From Lepeophtheirus salmonis (lineage: Eukaryota > Arthropoda > Copepoda > Siphonostomatoida > Caligidae): DNA of 64,000 bases. The notes under the pieces were generated by a model. That model had not been told where the DNA came from. It made no database searches and was given only the letters and a program-made list of their open reading frames with translations. Positions 20,904-31,330 of this stretch are shown piece after piece. The stretch covers positions 5,394,001-5,458,000 of the forward strand of contig NC_052141.2 in the NCBI RefSeq assembly GCF_016086655.4, given 5' to 3'. The position numbers and the translations under genes were made by a program. Each line of letters starts with the position of its first letter. The first letter of the stretch is position 1.

Positions 20904-21915
20904 CAGAGTGAAACTTTAAATCCGGAAAATTGAAGGATAATGCAATTTACAATTATTTTCCTTAACTTAATTTACCAATCATTTTCTCTTAAATAAAAGG
21001 GTATATAGCATAGGCTATTTCACTTATTTCAACCATGTCACGCATCAACCACAGCCTCTAACCTTCCCCTGAACCTGGCAAAGGCCTTGTTCACGTTGGC
21101 AACTGCCCTGAGGATAGAAGCCTATAAGGAGTCATCAGTGTTATGAGGTCGTTTGTGGTACACTCATAGGTGTCCGAGAAGTGCAGATTTCGGGAGCTAG
21201 GAGTCCACATCTCCTTTCCCGAAGCCTTCAGGCAGTCTGGAGTGCGTTATATGCCCTAAAAAACATGATGTACAGTGACGTAAATCCTGTGAATTTTTTA
21301 GCTGGCCCGTTTTTTTGGAATTTTCTTTCCTTAGCAGTTGTTATTGTTATTTAATTCCTGAAGAGTGAATTAGTTTCCTAAATATATTCAAAAAATTGAT
21401 TGAACATTCTTGTGTGCTTACGAAAAATGGAGCATAGCCCGGAGGATTGTGCTTGGGGAACTCTGAGTAGAATTGGGGATCGACATCAAAGTAGTTCCAG
21501 CAAATGTCCATGTTTAACTCCTTTTCTATTTCCTCCTTACTCAATGCTAATCGTTGCTGATCTCCCCTCAAAAACTTTCTTCAAATTGTCAGGGTTACCA
21601 TGTTGATTTTCCGTTTCTTTCTTTCATTGATTGTACAAAGGAGATGTTCAGACTCCTTGGATCCTTTGTCAACATTCTAAACAGTTGTTTTGGACAATTC
21701 CGTAAACACAATCATCTTTATGGGCGTGCAACCGACACAGAGGCAGACAATAATGGCCATACAGCGGTTGTATTCGGAGAACATTTCCAAGATTTTGTAT
21801 TTATTTTATTCAGCTTTATCAGCTAAATCTGATAAGCACAATTTTATAAACATACATCTCAGTGTGTTGCCAAGTTATTAAGGGCATAAATAGTTCCGGA
21901 CTTAAAATCCTTTTG
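20904..21915 (-). mobile_element. mar-F element interrupted by rep-B (about 1.0 kb)
   Basis: The left terminus CAGAGTGAAACTTTAAATCC follows a TA; the right side ends with the decayed GTTCCGGACTTAAAATCC. The minus strand reads a C-terminal remnant at 21045-21260 (M-W-T-P-S-S-R-N-L-x-F-S-D, then S-I-L-R-A-V-A-N-V-N-K-A-F-A-R-F-R-G-R-L-E-A-V-V-D-A). The N-terminal region lies at 21690-21840, where the plus-strand block GGGCGTGCAACCGACACAGA matches other copies. Between them, in place of the catalytic core, lies a minus-oriented rep-B. The aspartate after F-S looks like the third catalytic residue. Confidence 0.6.
21347..21625 (-). repeat. rep-B copy with the longest open frame
   Basis: On the minus strand it starts AAAATCAACATGGTAACCCT and carries an open frame of 74 codons. 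This includes L-S-K-E-E-I-E-K-E-L-N-M-D-I-C-W-N-Y-F and D-V-D-P-Q-F-Y-S-E, the clearest version of a peptide also visible at 8.9, 27.3 and 57.4 kb. It does not resemble any transposase domain I know. It lies inside the mar-F element at the position of that element's deletion. Confidence 0.6.
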
Positions 21916-21949
21916 TAGTTAATGAAGCAAAAACGTACATATAATCTGG

Positions 21950-22095
21950 ATTTTCTCCTGTTCTTGATTTTTTTTTCAAGATTGTTTTTATGTTGACAAA
22001 CCACGTCTATAATAAACTTTTGATCTTCTCCTGTTCATGATTTTTCTTTTCAAGATTGTTTTTATGTTGACAAACCACGTATATAATAAACTTAT
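21950..22095 (+). repeat. rep-J 3' ends, tandem pair
   Basis: Two adjacent copies of about 68 bp share TTCAAGATTGTTTTTATGTT then GACAAACCACGT then ATAATAAACTT, nearly identical to each other. They are the terminal part of rep-J units. Confidence 0.75.
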
Positions 22096-22929
22096 CACAC
22101 AATAAATAAATAAAACGTCAAAGAATATTTGAGGAGTTATTGCAAAAAAATATCAGAAATATAAATTTGTTAAAGAAATGACACTAAAAAGTTGTTGTAT
22201 AAAAATAATATGTTGTAATATTTACTAGTATTATTCTTTTCGTAGTTGAATAATTTTCAAATATGGGTATCATAAAACCGTTATGAGGCTATATCCTTTA
22301 AAATAATAAAAGTTCCTTTCCTTATGATTATATTATATTAATATGATATAATATAATGTAAATTGCATGTTAGTCCCTTGTAAAAATATCATTCAGTCAT
22401 ATATATATATATACACACATAAATAAAGGAATAAGGAGGAAATTCCCCTATATTTATTTTCTTTATAATTTTTTTTTTTAAATAACTTATTTGTAAAAAT
22501 TAATTTGCCTTAATTTTATTTTATATATTTCTTAATATTACTTATTACTTAGTTAGTGGTAAGGAAACACGCAAACTTAGTTTTCAAAAACTATAAGGTG
22601 TAAAAAACAAAATTAATGAGGAAAAAAGAAAGGGGAAGTGATTACCTTTATCCCCCCCCACCCACTCCCCCTTACTTCTATGAAGAACTATTTGTATAAA
22701 CCAAATTTTTGGAATTTGTTATCATGTGTACATATTGTTGGTGAGATTCTTCAAATATATAATTAACATGTTCTTAAATACAAAATGACACAACAAAACG
22801 GTCAAATTTACATAACAGCTGGACTTAAGAGTAACACAGTCTATGGCCATTAAAAAAACATATTTGGGTTGGTGCAGGGTAGCCATATTGTAGTTTGTAC
22901 TCGACGTAAAGCCTTAAAACCAAATATAC
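22096..22929. other. AT-rich DNA, nothing recognised
   Basis: Includes an AT palindrome near 22330-22365, an (AT)n run near 22400 and a C8 run near 22651. No coding signal. Confidence 0.4.
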
Positions 22930-23439
22930 ACTGGTAATTTGGGGTTCAAATCATAGCCAGATCCACTGGATTTCTTCATTTAGTGGTAAATTGTCCACCA
23001 CCTGATTATTGATGTCCTGAAGACTTTTGTTACCCGCGGCTGACTACTTGATGGTGTTAAAGTAAAATATGGTCCCATAGATCACCAAGAACAGGTAGAA
23101 CTATGTATTTAACGTACCCCGTACGTATTTCAGCAGGACGGGGCTTCAGTCCATACTAGTAATATTATACAAGAATGGATGTGTAGAAACATGAACTTTT
23201 GGTCCAAGAACCTTTGGGCCCCTAGGAGACCAGATTTGAATCCATTTGATTACTCCATTTGGTGGCAAATTCAGAAGAAGGCCTGCAAAGTCCGCCACCT
23301 GAATATTGATAACCTAAGGACCTACATTAACTAACAATGGAGGATCATGAAAAAGGACTACGTCGTTAATGTGTGTAAGGGGTTCCAGAGTTGGTTGGAG
23401 GCTGTTATCGAGGCTGATGGTGGCTATATTCATAATTAA
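22930..23439 (+). pseudogene. mar-A transposase: catalytic C-terminal half preceded by a partial second copy
   Basis: From 23122 the frame reads Y-V-F-Q-Q-D-G-A-S-V-H-T-S-N (second catalytic aspartate), then R-P-D-L-N-P-F-D-Y-S-I-W-W (third aspartate, 36 residues after the second), then K-A-C-K-V-R-H-L-N-I-D-N-L and V-C-K-G-F-Q-S-W-L-E-A-V-I-E-A-D-G-G-Y-I-H-N, stop at 23437. One in-frame TAA interrupts it at about 23332. DNA at 22945-23062 is a more decayed copy of the same FDYSIW-to-LKT segment in the same direction. Both remaining aspartates are intact. The N-terminal HTH and first aspartate are missing. Spacing is longer than the 34 of classical mariner. Confidence 0.8.
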
Positions 23440-24175
23440 TGTGCATTTTTAAAATAAAAAATATTATAAAGTAAACTTTTCTATGTACAACATCATCTTG
23501 CCCAATACTGAGTATCTTAAAGACTACTTAGAGGCATGTCTCAGTACTTTTTCTACACCCAGTTTAAGAGTTTTTAAAGATTGTTCATTCATGAAGGTTC
23601 CACTGTAGTTTTTTAAAACTATTTTTATGAATATCCCCTCTTTTTTTTCCTCTCTCTATCTCTTTCTTTCGGATGATGATAATTATAAACCACTCTATTA
23701 ATTACTATAGAAGCTAACCAAAGGGGGAACTAGAAAAAATATGTAGTCATATACATCTGGTCATAATTAACTCGTTAATTATTCAAATCTTTTGAATCAA
23801 TACAATTTGTGTTTAATTATCTATTAATATAACACATTTACTATATATACATAGGGTGTACCAGCTATATTATGCCAAGATAAGTATAATTTTAGTCTCA
23901 ATTATAGTCTCTATACAAGGTCAGAAGTGCGATCAGGCTTTTGCCTCTCAGCCCCTTGACAAATACTAGAATTCGGTCTTGATCTAACTGATACATTCGT
24001 CTTTGGTGTTGCAGGGGCTCGGTGTGTTTATCTATTGATCGCACCCTAAACAAAAAAAATCTATCTATTTGTTAAAATTGTATTGAAGCCATTTGATACT
24101 TTTTTTTCGAAGTGTGGTTGGAAGGTGAGTCCTTCTTCCACATGTAAGGCCTCCCGTTGGCAATTATATCTACCC
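23440..24175. other. AT-rich DNA, nothing recognised
   Basis: A T- and C-rich run lies at 23640-23672. No gene or repeat landmark. Confidence 0.4.
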
Positions 24176-24179
24176 AGGG

Positions 24180-24795
24180 CTTCACCTTAGTGTGCTTATC
24201 AGATTCAACCCATGCAACTATATAAAAAAACTACACAATCCTTGAGATTTCCTCCAATTACGAACACCGTGCACCAATTATTGTATGCCTTCCAGCCGCG
24301 CACACCCCCAAGAACGCACCTAACTCCATAGATAATTATGCTATAGATCTTAAATTGAGTTCAATAGTTGTGATGTCGAGCTAGAATTTTAAATTCGTAG
24401 AGTTTGTATAAATCGGGTAATTGGAACTTGATTTAATCCGGAACTAATTTCTATGACCTTAGCTACCTGGATCAGAATCCCTTGAACTACTATGTGTTGC
24501 ATCTTGGAAAGAGAGTTCAATAAGCTTGAACAGTATACTGTTGACATTTTATCAGCTTCCATTTTCGAGGCAGGCGGCAACATAGCCAAGGAACTCCTCA
24601 TCAAGACATGTGCCAGGCTTTGGCCAGGTCGGAGGTTTTTTTTGAAGATGGAGGGTGTTGTTTTGAGTAATTTAATTTACTTTGGAGCCCGCTAGTTGTA
24701 AGAACAAAATATTTGTGAATTAATATATTAATTTTGGGGAAATGATTGATATATATATTAGCCTTAAATTTTCTGGACATAAAAACCTCACCTTT
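24180..24795 (+). mobile_element. mar-F element, deleted, right TIR present
   Basis: The right end GGACATAAAAACCTCACCTT matches the family terminus GGATTTAAAATCCTCACCCTG and is followed by TA. The 24240-24330 part is the reverse of the N-terminal block seen at 21.7 and 56.4 kb. At 24465-24660 a C-terminal transposase remnant reads Q-N-P-L-N-Y-Y-V-L, then L-E-Q-Y-T-V-D-I-L-S-A-S-I-F-E-A-G-G-N-I-A and L-I-K-T-C-A-R-L-W-P-G-R-R. The third aspartate is changed to N. N-terminal and C-terminal parts are joined with the middle lost, as in other mar-F derivatives. Confidence 0.6.
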
Positions 24796-24799
24796 TATA

Positions 24800-26045
24800 T
24801 ATAAGATTCTTGAAAGAATTGTGTTTCGTTTCTTGAGTACGGGTTAGAAAAAGATTGGCTGTATTAGAAAGATTGAGAACCATTGTTTGAAAGTTTAGGT
24901 GATCCGACCGTAGATTTTTTTCCATACACACCCTTGTATCTTAACTTTAGACACACGATACAACCACCATGGACTTATAAATATGCATATTTTATAGGAA
25001 ATTAATTAATCTAATATCAAAGTTAGGAGGGCCATTCACTGGTGTTTAATTAAAATTTACAATGAAGTGGGAAAGGGGGAGAAGTTGTTTGGTTTACTAA
25101 AACTAAAAAAAAAAAAAGAGTCATGGTTTACTTTTTAATATTTAATACCCTGAGTTGAAGGAATTTAATTCGTAGTTACATTTGGTCAAAAAACCACAGA
25201 ATTATACATGATTCATAGTACAATAATCCCTGCAATTACGAACAACATTTGTAGGAGAGAACTAGGGAGAGAGCCGGGCTAGGGTGATGCCCCTGAAATT
25301 AGAAATCCTTTTTAGAATCAACAGACCCTGATTTTGGTACTGCAGGTAGGTAAGTAGAACATAAATGCAAATTTGCGTAGCGTTTACATCTTGCAGAATT
25401 ACAATTTCTAAACACATATGATGCAAAACTTTTTAGTTGTGGGTTATTTTAAAAAACATATATTTAAATAAATATCTGTATATATATATCTATTTTTATT
25501 TTTTGTGATTCTAATTTCCTGGATTTTTAGAGATCAATAAGTGATTGCGCCTAGATAGTTGATTGAATAAAATAGACAATATTTAATTTCAGTACAGAAA
25601 ATTTAAAAAAAGACAGCCTATCTTCTTTTTTTTCCTTATTAGTTACCCTTTTAATATAAATTTACAACGTAAATTTTGTATACATATTCCATAAACAGAA
25701 AATAACCACATCGAGTGTGCTTCAGTTCACTCCAAAAAATTTTAAATCATTGTCAGAATGACACGGTTATTAGTACATTCGTCAAATTCTACATAAGTAT
25801 TCAATTCTTCGTTTCAAGTGTGTACAACTGAGTGACAAATTTGTATACATAGGACAAGCTGTGGTCATTTGTAGCATTGGTCAATAAATGAGTGCTGGGT
25901 CAACCAAGTCTTTAGTTTAACTCATTTGTGCACTAGAGATTTTGATACTCGTTTGAATATTTTTATTTGAGACGGCAGGGCCCAAACATATCAAGACAAC
26001 TGGATCTAGACTGTCAGCACAGAATCCAGTTCTACTATTTTATAT
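24800..26045. other. AT-rich DNA, nothing recognised
   Basis: No open frame, transposase motif or repeat landmark that I can support. Confidence 0.35.
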
Positions 26046-26049
26046 GGAA

Positions 26050-26565
26050 AATTTAGATAAGTTAAAAAGAGAGAAAATCTACCAAAATATCACGGATGGC
26101 TGCAAACTTTGTTGTCGAAGAAGGGATATCACAATGCAAAAAGGCTTATATGATTGGTATACCAAAGTTAATGATGGCTGAAAGGGTTTAAGCTCTGTAG
26201 TAAGAATATGTTCATTTAAAAAAAAATTAAAGATATCAAAGATATGGAAAACCGACGTTCCTACAAATTCTAAAAGATACTGCAAATTCCTGGGGTTTTT
26301 TTTTCCTTGATATTATGAGGATAGAAACAAGTTTTTTGCAGAAACCCTTTGAAAAATGCTTATCAGATCCGGCCTTTTGCATAAGTAAAGAGAAAATTAA
26401 TGACCTGTTTGTGATTAACGATGGAGCTGAAAGTAGGGTTGAAGATGGTGTAAGAATTTTTTGGGCCAGTATAGAAAAGAGGAAAACGTATATAATAATC
26501 TTCAGATCGTTGAAAACGATAGTTATTAAAAAAAAAAAAAAACAGAAAGCAAGGTTAAAGTAGTT
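26050..26565 (+). pseudogene. Relic with a V-N-D-x-A-E-R-x-V-like motif, duplicated
   Basis: The second half (26315-26560) is an open frame with K-C-L-S-D-P-A-F-C-I-S-K-E-K-I-N-D-L-F, then V-I-N-D-G-A-E-S-R-V. This resembles a short block (SKEKLxxL, VVNDxAERGV) found in a poorly characterised family of transposon-associated arthropod proteins, as I remember it. About 260 bases upstream a related DNA segment (AAAGTTAATGATGGCTGAAA) reads K-V-N-D-G after K-G-L-Y-D-W-Y-T. So two degenerate copies of the motif sit in the same direction. The A14 run near 26530 could be a remnant poly(A), which would suggest a reverse-transcribed origin. Confidence 0.3.
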
Positions 26566-27199
26566 GGTATTTAAAAATGGACGAATGATCTATTATACCT
26601 ATTTATAAAGTATTTACTAATATAATTATAAATTTATATTATTATATGAAGATGATAATTAGTACAAAAGGAAGAAATATTTTGTTTCTTCTGCTTTTCT
26701 CAACTGAAGTTGAATATTGTCTTCTTTATTTAATAAAGGGTCTAGACGCAAACACATATTGCTTGCTAGGAACAAAGGTAATCTTTATTTGATCGTGTAA
26801 ATATTAAACTTATTTACATGTTTTTATAACAAGGTATAACAAAAAAGTTTTTATTCATTCTCGTTCAAAAATTGTAATTTTTACAGAGGTAAACGTTAAC
26901 CAAATTAGGGAAATTTTGTGAATTTGCAGTACCAAATTTAGTATCCACTGATTTAAATAATGTTTGGGCAACTGCATCGCATGTTTAGTAAGTTTCTATA
27001 ATTAGTATGACGGGATTTGGTTAAATAACTACGACTCTTTAAGTGTGGGGCGTATCCTCAATCGTGAGTAATAAGTTATATTCTAAATTTACACTCTCAA
27101 AGTATATTTTGGCTCCTGAAACTCAAGTACAGATCTTTAGGGGATCTATCAAATCTTTTTTCCCTTTTCATAGGTCAAATGGAGGTTCACTGGTTTATA
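26566..27199. other. AT-rich DNA; half of a local repeat pair
   Basis: Bases 27077-27165 (TTTACACTCTCAAAGTATAT ... CTCAAGTACAGATCTTTAGG) resemble 28168-28260 (TTTACATTCCGAAAGGATAT ... CTCAAATCTTAAGGAACT) in the same direction. Otherwise nothing recognised. Confidence 0.35.
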
Positions 27200-27490
27200 A
27201 TTATAGATAGTGATGAAAATCTTTTGTAAAAAGGCCATGTTAAAAAAAAATCAACATTGTAACCCTGACAATTTGATGAATGTTTGGAGGAGATTCGATA
27301 TCATCAGCTGTGGCAAAGGAGGATCAGAAGAAGGAAATAATCGTTTATAAAAAGAATTGCTCGGATGTCGATCCACAATTCTACTAGGAGTCCAACAGGG
27401 ACTAACAATTTCAACTCTGCAACAAAATCCTCAGATTGTTCAATCAGGTTTTGAATATTATTGGATATATGAAGGAAAGGATTGTTCACT
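27200..27490 (+). repeat. rep-B copy
   Basis: Starts AAAATCAACATTGTAACCCT and carries in broken frame C-S-D-V-D-P-Q-F-Y, E-S-N-R-D and F-Q-L-C-N-K-I-L-R-L-F, extending the conserved peptide further than other copies. It is not joined to a recognisable mariner. Confidence 0.55.
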
Positions 27491-28073
27491 AGTCAGGTAG
27501 TCAGGAAACAAATAATAAATACAACTACTTTAGATTACCTATTCCAAAAAAAAAAAAAAACGGACCAAGTAAAAAATAGACTCGATTTACATATCTAATA
27601 AACGTTTTACTTATGATGAGATGCGAGAAAATAAAAAATAATTAGTATAGTGATTAGAAAAGTGAAAAAGCGTGAGTTATTTTTTTCTTTTTTGTTAATT
27701 ATTTAATAAGACGTGGGTGTGTTAACAATTCCCTCTGAAAGAAGAATTCTCGCTGATCTTTGGTGTAAATTGATTTCAAGATGAATAACTCATAGTAAAT
27801 ATATATGAATTTAAATATATTTATAATATTTTCTCTGAACAAATGATATCTTAAATGCAGAAGTTTCAACTTTACGGCTGTAATTCATTTTCTCCCTCCA
27901 AAGTGGCATATAAGAGGCAGCTGATAATAACAACGGTAGTGATTCATTAGTATCATATCCCGTCTTCTCATTTTACTCCATACAAATGCAATTTCTAAGT
28001 ATAACATTCACTACATTTGATAAAGGAATCGTCTTTGAAGTCCATATACATAGAATATATTTACTTCTCTAGG
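27491..28073. other. AT-rich DNA, nothing recognised
   Basis: An A14 run is at about 27547. No landmark. Confidence 0.4.
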
Positions 28074-28155
28074 AACGACCAGGGTGCTAACCTACGCACA
28101 TTGAGTTCAGAAGAATAATTTCTGCCGAGCGCGTTATCCATTGCACTACGTCGTT
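28074..28155 (-). pseudogene. tRNA-like sequence (decayed, Arg- or Ile-like)
   Basis: On the minus strand the 82 nt begin AACGACG and end GGTCGTT, giving six of seven acceptor pairs. The D-arm block GTGCAATGGATAACGCGC is typical of eukaryotic arginine tRNAs. A perfect CAGAA/TTCTG stem encloses the seven-base loop ATTATTC (anticodon UAU if read literally). The T arm has lost GTTCGANTC and keeps only a GTGC/GCAC stem, and four extra bases lie between the D and anticodon arms. It is probably a pseudogene or a tRNA-derived repeat, not a working tRNA. Confidence 0.4.
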
Positions 28156-28449
28156 GTTCATAAATTTGCTCTCGGAATTTACATTCCGAAAGGATATTTT
28201 TGGTCCATAAACTCAAATCTTAAGGAACTGACAAAATATTTTCTCAAAAATAAAATCCTTCATATTAAAAATTAACCTTATGCAGCTATTAAAAAACTAA
28301 TTTTGGCCTTTGTTATCTAGTAGCTGTAGTAAGGGTTCACACCTTAATCGTATGTGCTTAAATACCAAAAGGCATTTTATACAATATATCCCCTCCTTCA
28401 GGTAAATTATGTCATCAATATCATTCATATTTTCGTGTCAATATTAGTA
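28156..28449. other. Local repeat member, otherwise nothing
   Basis: Holds the second member of the pair described at 27077-27165; AT-rich otherwise. Confidence 0.35.
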
Positions 28450-28850
28450 ATAACAATCAAAGCAAGGATATCTTTTACAGGTTCAGGCATCAAAACATGG
28501 ATTCTCGAGCCTTTTGGTCTTCATGACCTCTGCCAGAAGGTGGTCTTGGGTCTCGTGTATGAGGGCAATCCCAAGTCTGCCTTCATAGCCCTCCATATGG
28601 TCCCAACAGTCACAGAGAAGTTGATTCATCTATCTCGTTGGGTCTTCCTTGATCTTTTTTCTTTAAGCTGGACAGGAATTCCAGATCCCACTTTAAGCTA
28701 TGCCCTCCACTTCATGGTTTCTTGTTTCCATCATACTTCATCTTGGCTACTTTGTAAGCCAGGCTCCTAGGCCCCTTCACAATGTCCATAACCCTTTCAA
28801 CCTCAACCTCAGCATCTAGGAGATCTGAGATATGCACACCCTTTTACCAT
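28450..28850 (-). pseudogene. mar-F transposase N-terminal DNA-binding half
   Basis: The minus strand reads H-I-S-D-L-L-D-A-E-V-E-V-E-R-V-M-D-I-V-K-G-P-R-S-L-A-Y-K-V (first HTH), S-G-G-H-S-L-K-W-D-L-E-F-L-S-S-L (linker). After a frame change it continues T-V-G-T-I-W-R-A-M-K-A-D-L-G-L-P-S-Y-T-R-P and E-V-M-K-T-K-R-L-E (second HTH and start of the core). The SGGHxLKxDxEFL linker is the best preserved in the window. At least three frame changes are present and nothing beyond the second HTH remains. Confidence 0.65.
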
Positions 28851-29119
28851 TTTCCTTACTTATAATGGCAATATGACGAAATCTTGATGTTAATTTGTGT
28901 ATGCACAAAGAATGGCTGATTCAGAATATAACAAAATAATCAGTAAATTTACCTATAATAAGGATAATATTAATATTAACTAATACTCCAGGTTTTGTTG
29001 TCCAATCTTGGTGTATCAATTCACCGGAAAATAGGTGACGTATTATCAATATCGAGAAGAACCATCATAGGAACAGTTTAAAATATCAACTAATGTTAAT
29101 TTACAGTCTGCTCACAAAC
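28851..29119. other. Nothing recognised
   Basis: AT-rich, no landmark. Confidence 0.35.
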
Positions 29120-29460
29120 CAATAGTAGAACAATTCAATGGTGACTGAATTCCATAGGACCTTTGTGTCCAGAAATATGAAGGCTTATTATGGTGATGCT
29201 ACCCAGATTGAAAGAACTCCCCATAAGACAAGATTGGACGAAATCTGCACTATATCGTTCATAGCTGGATTTAAGTGAACCATAAAGACACATCCATGAT
29301 GCCAATGTCCGTCAAGGTAATGAAGCAATCAGCGTGACAGATCTTGGAATGAAGTCTTTTGGCTAGGGGAACCAAGCACCTTTTCACTGATGCCATGAAA
29401 GTTTGGTAGCTTGAATGGGCATATAAATTCTTATCCTGTGGGATAAGAATCTATGGAAAT
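29120..29460 (+). pseudogene. Mariner transposase N-terminal fragment
   Basis: The plus strand reads H-K-D-T-S-M-M-P-M-S-V-K-V-M-K-Q-S-A, then in another frame V-T-D-L-G-M-K-S-F, then H-L-F-T-D-A-M-K-V-W. This is the order of the second HTH and the following LTxAMKxxRLER block. Frames change at least twice and an in-frame stop follows K-S-F-G. Lineage is not certain. Confidence 0.5.
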
Positions 29461-29727
29461 CTATGGTTGGTAATTAGAATGACCAATGTTGTATTTAAAT
29501 AAGGCAGTTCAACCCGAAGAAATTGAACAGAAATTACAACTTGTAGAAACAACATTTATCTTCCAGATATTGAAATAAAATACAAGCCACCTAAAAAGGA
29601 CTTAAAATGACAATTACGTGAAATGAAGTGCTCAAAGGGATGAGGTATGAGGTTTTGAAGACTTGCATTGCAAAATATGCTAACATTTGCCATTAATCCA
29701 TAATGGAAAAAAACATATTCCTTAGAG

Positions 29728-29829
29728 CAGTGGTTCTCAAATGGGGTTACGTGTACCCCTTGCCGTACTTAGAGGCACTCCAGGGGTACTTGAAATTTTG
29801 AAAGAATATTTTATAAGTGGTACATAACT
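29728..29829 (+). mobile_element. hAT-type MITE, left end only
   Basis: Begins CAGTGGTTCTCAAATGGGGT followed by TACGTGTACCCC, the well-known terminus of short hAT elements in many animals. The element is cut off at 29830, where a rep-G head starts; no right end is visible. Confidence 0.65.
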
Positions 29830-29945
29830 CAGGGGCGTCCCCAGGGGGTTGGCTGAAATGGGCTGAAGCTCCCTCCCAAAAAAATTGAGGAATTTAATTT
29901 TCAGTGAACAGATATGGATTTTTAAATTTTTCTCCAAAAAAATAA
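29830..29945 (+). repeat. rep-G, head with short tail
   Basis: The head CAGGGGCGTCCCCAGGGGGT at 29830 is the best-preserved start in the window. It is followed by CTGAAATGGGCTGAAG and only one tail unit (GAACAGATATGGATTTTTAA). Confidence 0.7.
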
Positions 29946-30388
29946 AATAAGGAGTTGTGTAGGATTAAGTAGCTTGGGTTATAAGGACCCAAAAGTAAAC
30001 TTTTTTAATTAAGGTATGGGAAACTCTAATGATCAAGATAAACCCTTGAAATTTTTTAAAATTATTTAATAATCCTAAACAACAGATGTAAATGAATACA
30101 CTTCATTTAAAAATATATATATATATTTTTTTTTTTGAACAACTTATAAAACTAATTTGTAAAAATATGAAACAATTTTCTTAAATTTATACAGTACAAT
30201 ATATGGGTTTCAAGATATGCACAAAGGAAAAAAGCATACATACATATTACCTAGTAATTTCATAAGATATAATTTTTTGTTCTTCCTCCAGATTAAAATC
30301 AAAAAATTATTGTTTTCAGTAATATGTTTTTTTTTTGTTTTTTAATCTTCTAACTTTCTCGTAAATTCTCTTTCTGTATATAAATTGG
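29946..30388. other. AT-rich DNA, nothing recognised
   Basis: An (AT)n/T run lies near 30115-30136. No landmark. Confidence 0.4.
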
Positions 30389-30610
30389 TGCTGAGACTCG
30401 GCCCAAAACCGGTTTTTTTCTTTGTTCGGACTTAGGGAATTTTTTCTAGACCGATTTGAAACAATAATTTGGTTCAAACCACGATCTTAAAACGTTCATT
30501 TAATTATTTTTAAATCGTGAAGCGATTTCATTTCGGTCTTAATATATACATAGGCCAATCTTTTCTGTCTTAATTTATGGGCCAATATTTTAAGTCTTAA
30601 AATATAAAGG
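30389..30610. repeat. rep-I fragment with left terminus
   Basis: Starts GGTGCTGAGACTCGGCCCAA and contains TTTTTCTAGACCGATTTGAA, shared with 36.95 and 37.53 kb. Confidence 0.6.
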
Positions 30611-30734
30611 GTAAGGACTCAAAAACTATAAAAATTTTAAAAGCCCTTCTCACTTCTACATCATTTTTTTGTTCCATTTTTAAGGCAAACTTTTGAGGGA
30701 ACATTTGTTAATTCAACAATTTTCTACATATTTT

Positions 30735-30960
30735 TTTTTCTATATGTGAATGATGGCTTTAATACAGGTACGAACAGAACTGCAAGTGGCCTGGATGAAG
30801 TCTGAGGACAAGGTGTTCCACTCCTTTGTAATCACGGCCTTCAGGGCATCTACGTCTTAACCTGAAAGCCACACTAAACCAAAGTCCACGGGGTTCGCTT
30901 TGGGTGAGGACAAAGACCAGAAGTATGCTGTATAAAGTTTGTACTTTTTTTTAAGCTGAT
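30735..30960 (-). pseudogene. Mariner transposase C-terminal end
   Basis: On the minus strand S-P-K-A-N-P-V-D-F-G-L-V-W (third catalytic aspartate kept in P-V-D-F) is followed, after one stop, by D-V-D-A-L-K-A-V-I-T-K-E-W and F-I-Q-A-T-C-S-S-V-R-T-C-I-K-A-I-I-H. This is a clear mariner C terminus in a single frame with one stop codon. The rest of the transposase is not adjacent: the fragment upstream at 31.05-31.33 kb is an N-terminal HTH, which would fit one element with its middle deleted. Confidence 0.65.
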
Positions 30961-31049
30961 CCCCCCTCGTTACAGTCCACTGTATGGAAAGTATTTTTGT
31001 TTAGGGTGTAAAATAATGTAACAAAGTTTTATCCACAGTAATTAATTAG

Positions 31050-31330
31050 TACCTAAACTGCATAAACCGATCGATAGAAATGTTTATTCGAAATTTCTTT
31101 TGGTTTGACTTGAATAAACACGGGACACAACGCGAGAAAAGATTTCTCATGCATAAGTGTTGACCTAATATATTTCAAATCAGTTTATTTGACATGTTCA
31201 CAACCTTTACTATCACTTTCACTTTAAATTGGCAGTCGTCTAGCACTGATTTTTGGTGATGTTTTCGCTAGTAGTTAGAGTTTTTGGACGTCCCAAAATT
31301 TAATCGTCTCCAAAGATCATATGGCCACTT
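31050..31330 (-). pseudogene. Mariner transposase N-terminal HTH region
   Basis: The minus strand shows G-R-P-K-T-L-T-T-S-E-N-I (the linker between HTH domains) and, in another frame, K-V-V-N-M-S-N-K-L-I and N-I-L-G-Q-H-L-C-M-R-N-L-F-S-R-C-V-P-C-L. These match the classical mariner order GRPxTxTTxENI, ISxGSVxxILxxHLxMRKLxxRWVP. It may belong with the C-terminal piece at 30735-30960 as one internally deleted element. Confidence 0.55.

Noticed and set aside
22328..22420. AT palindrome and (AT)n run as a functional site
   Set aside because: Simple-sequence AT palindromes are common at this composition and nothing else marks the position.
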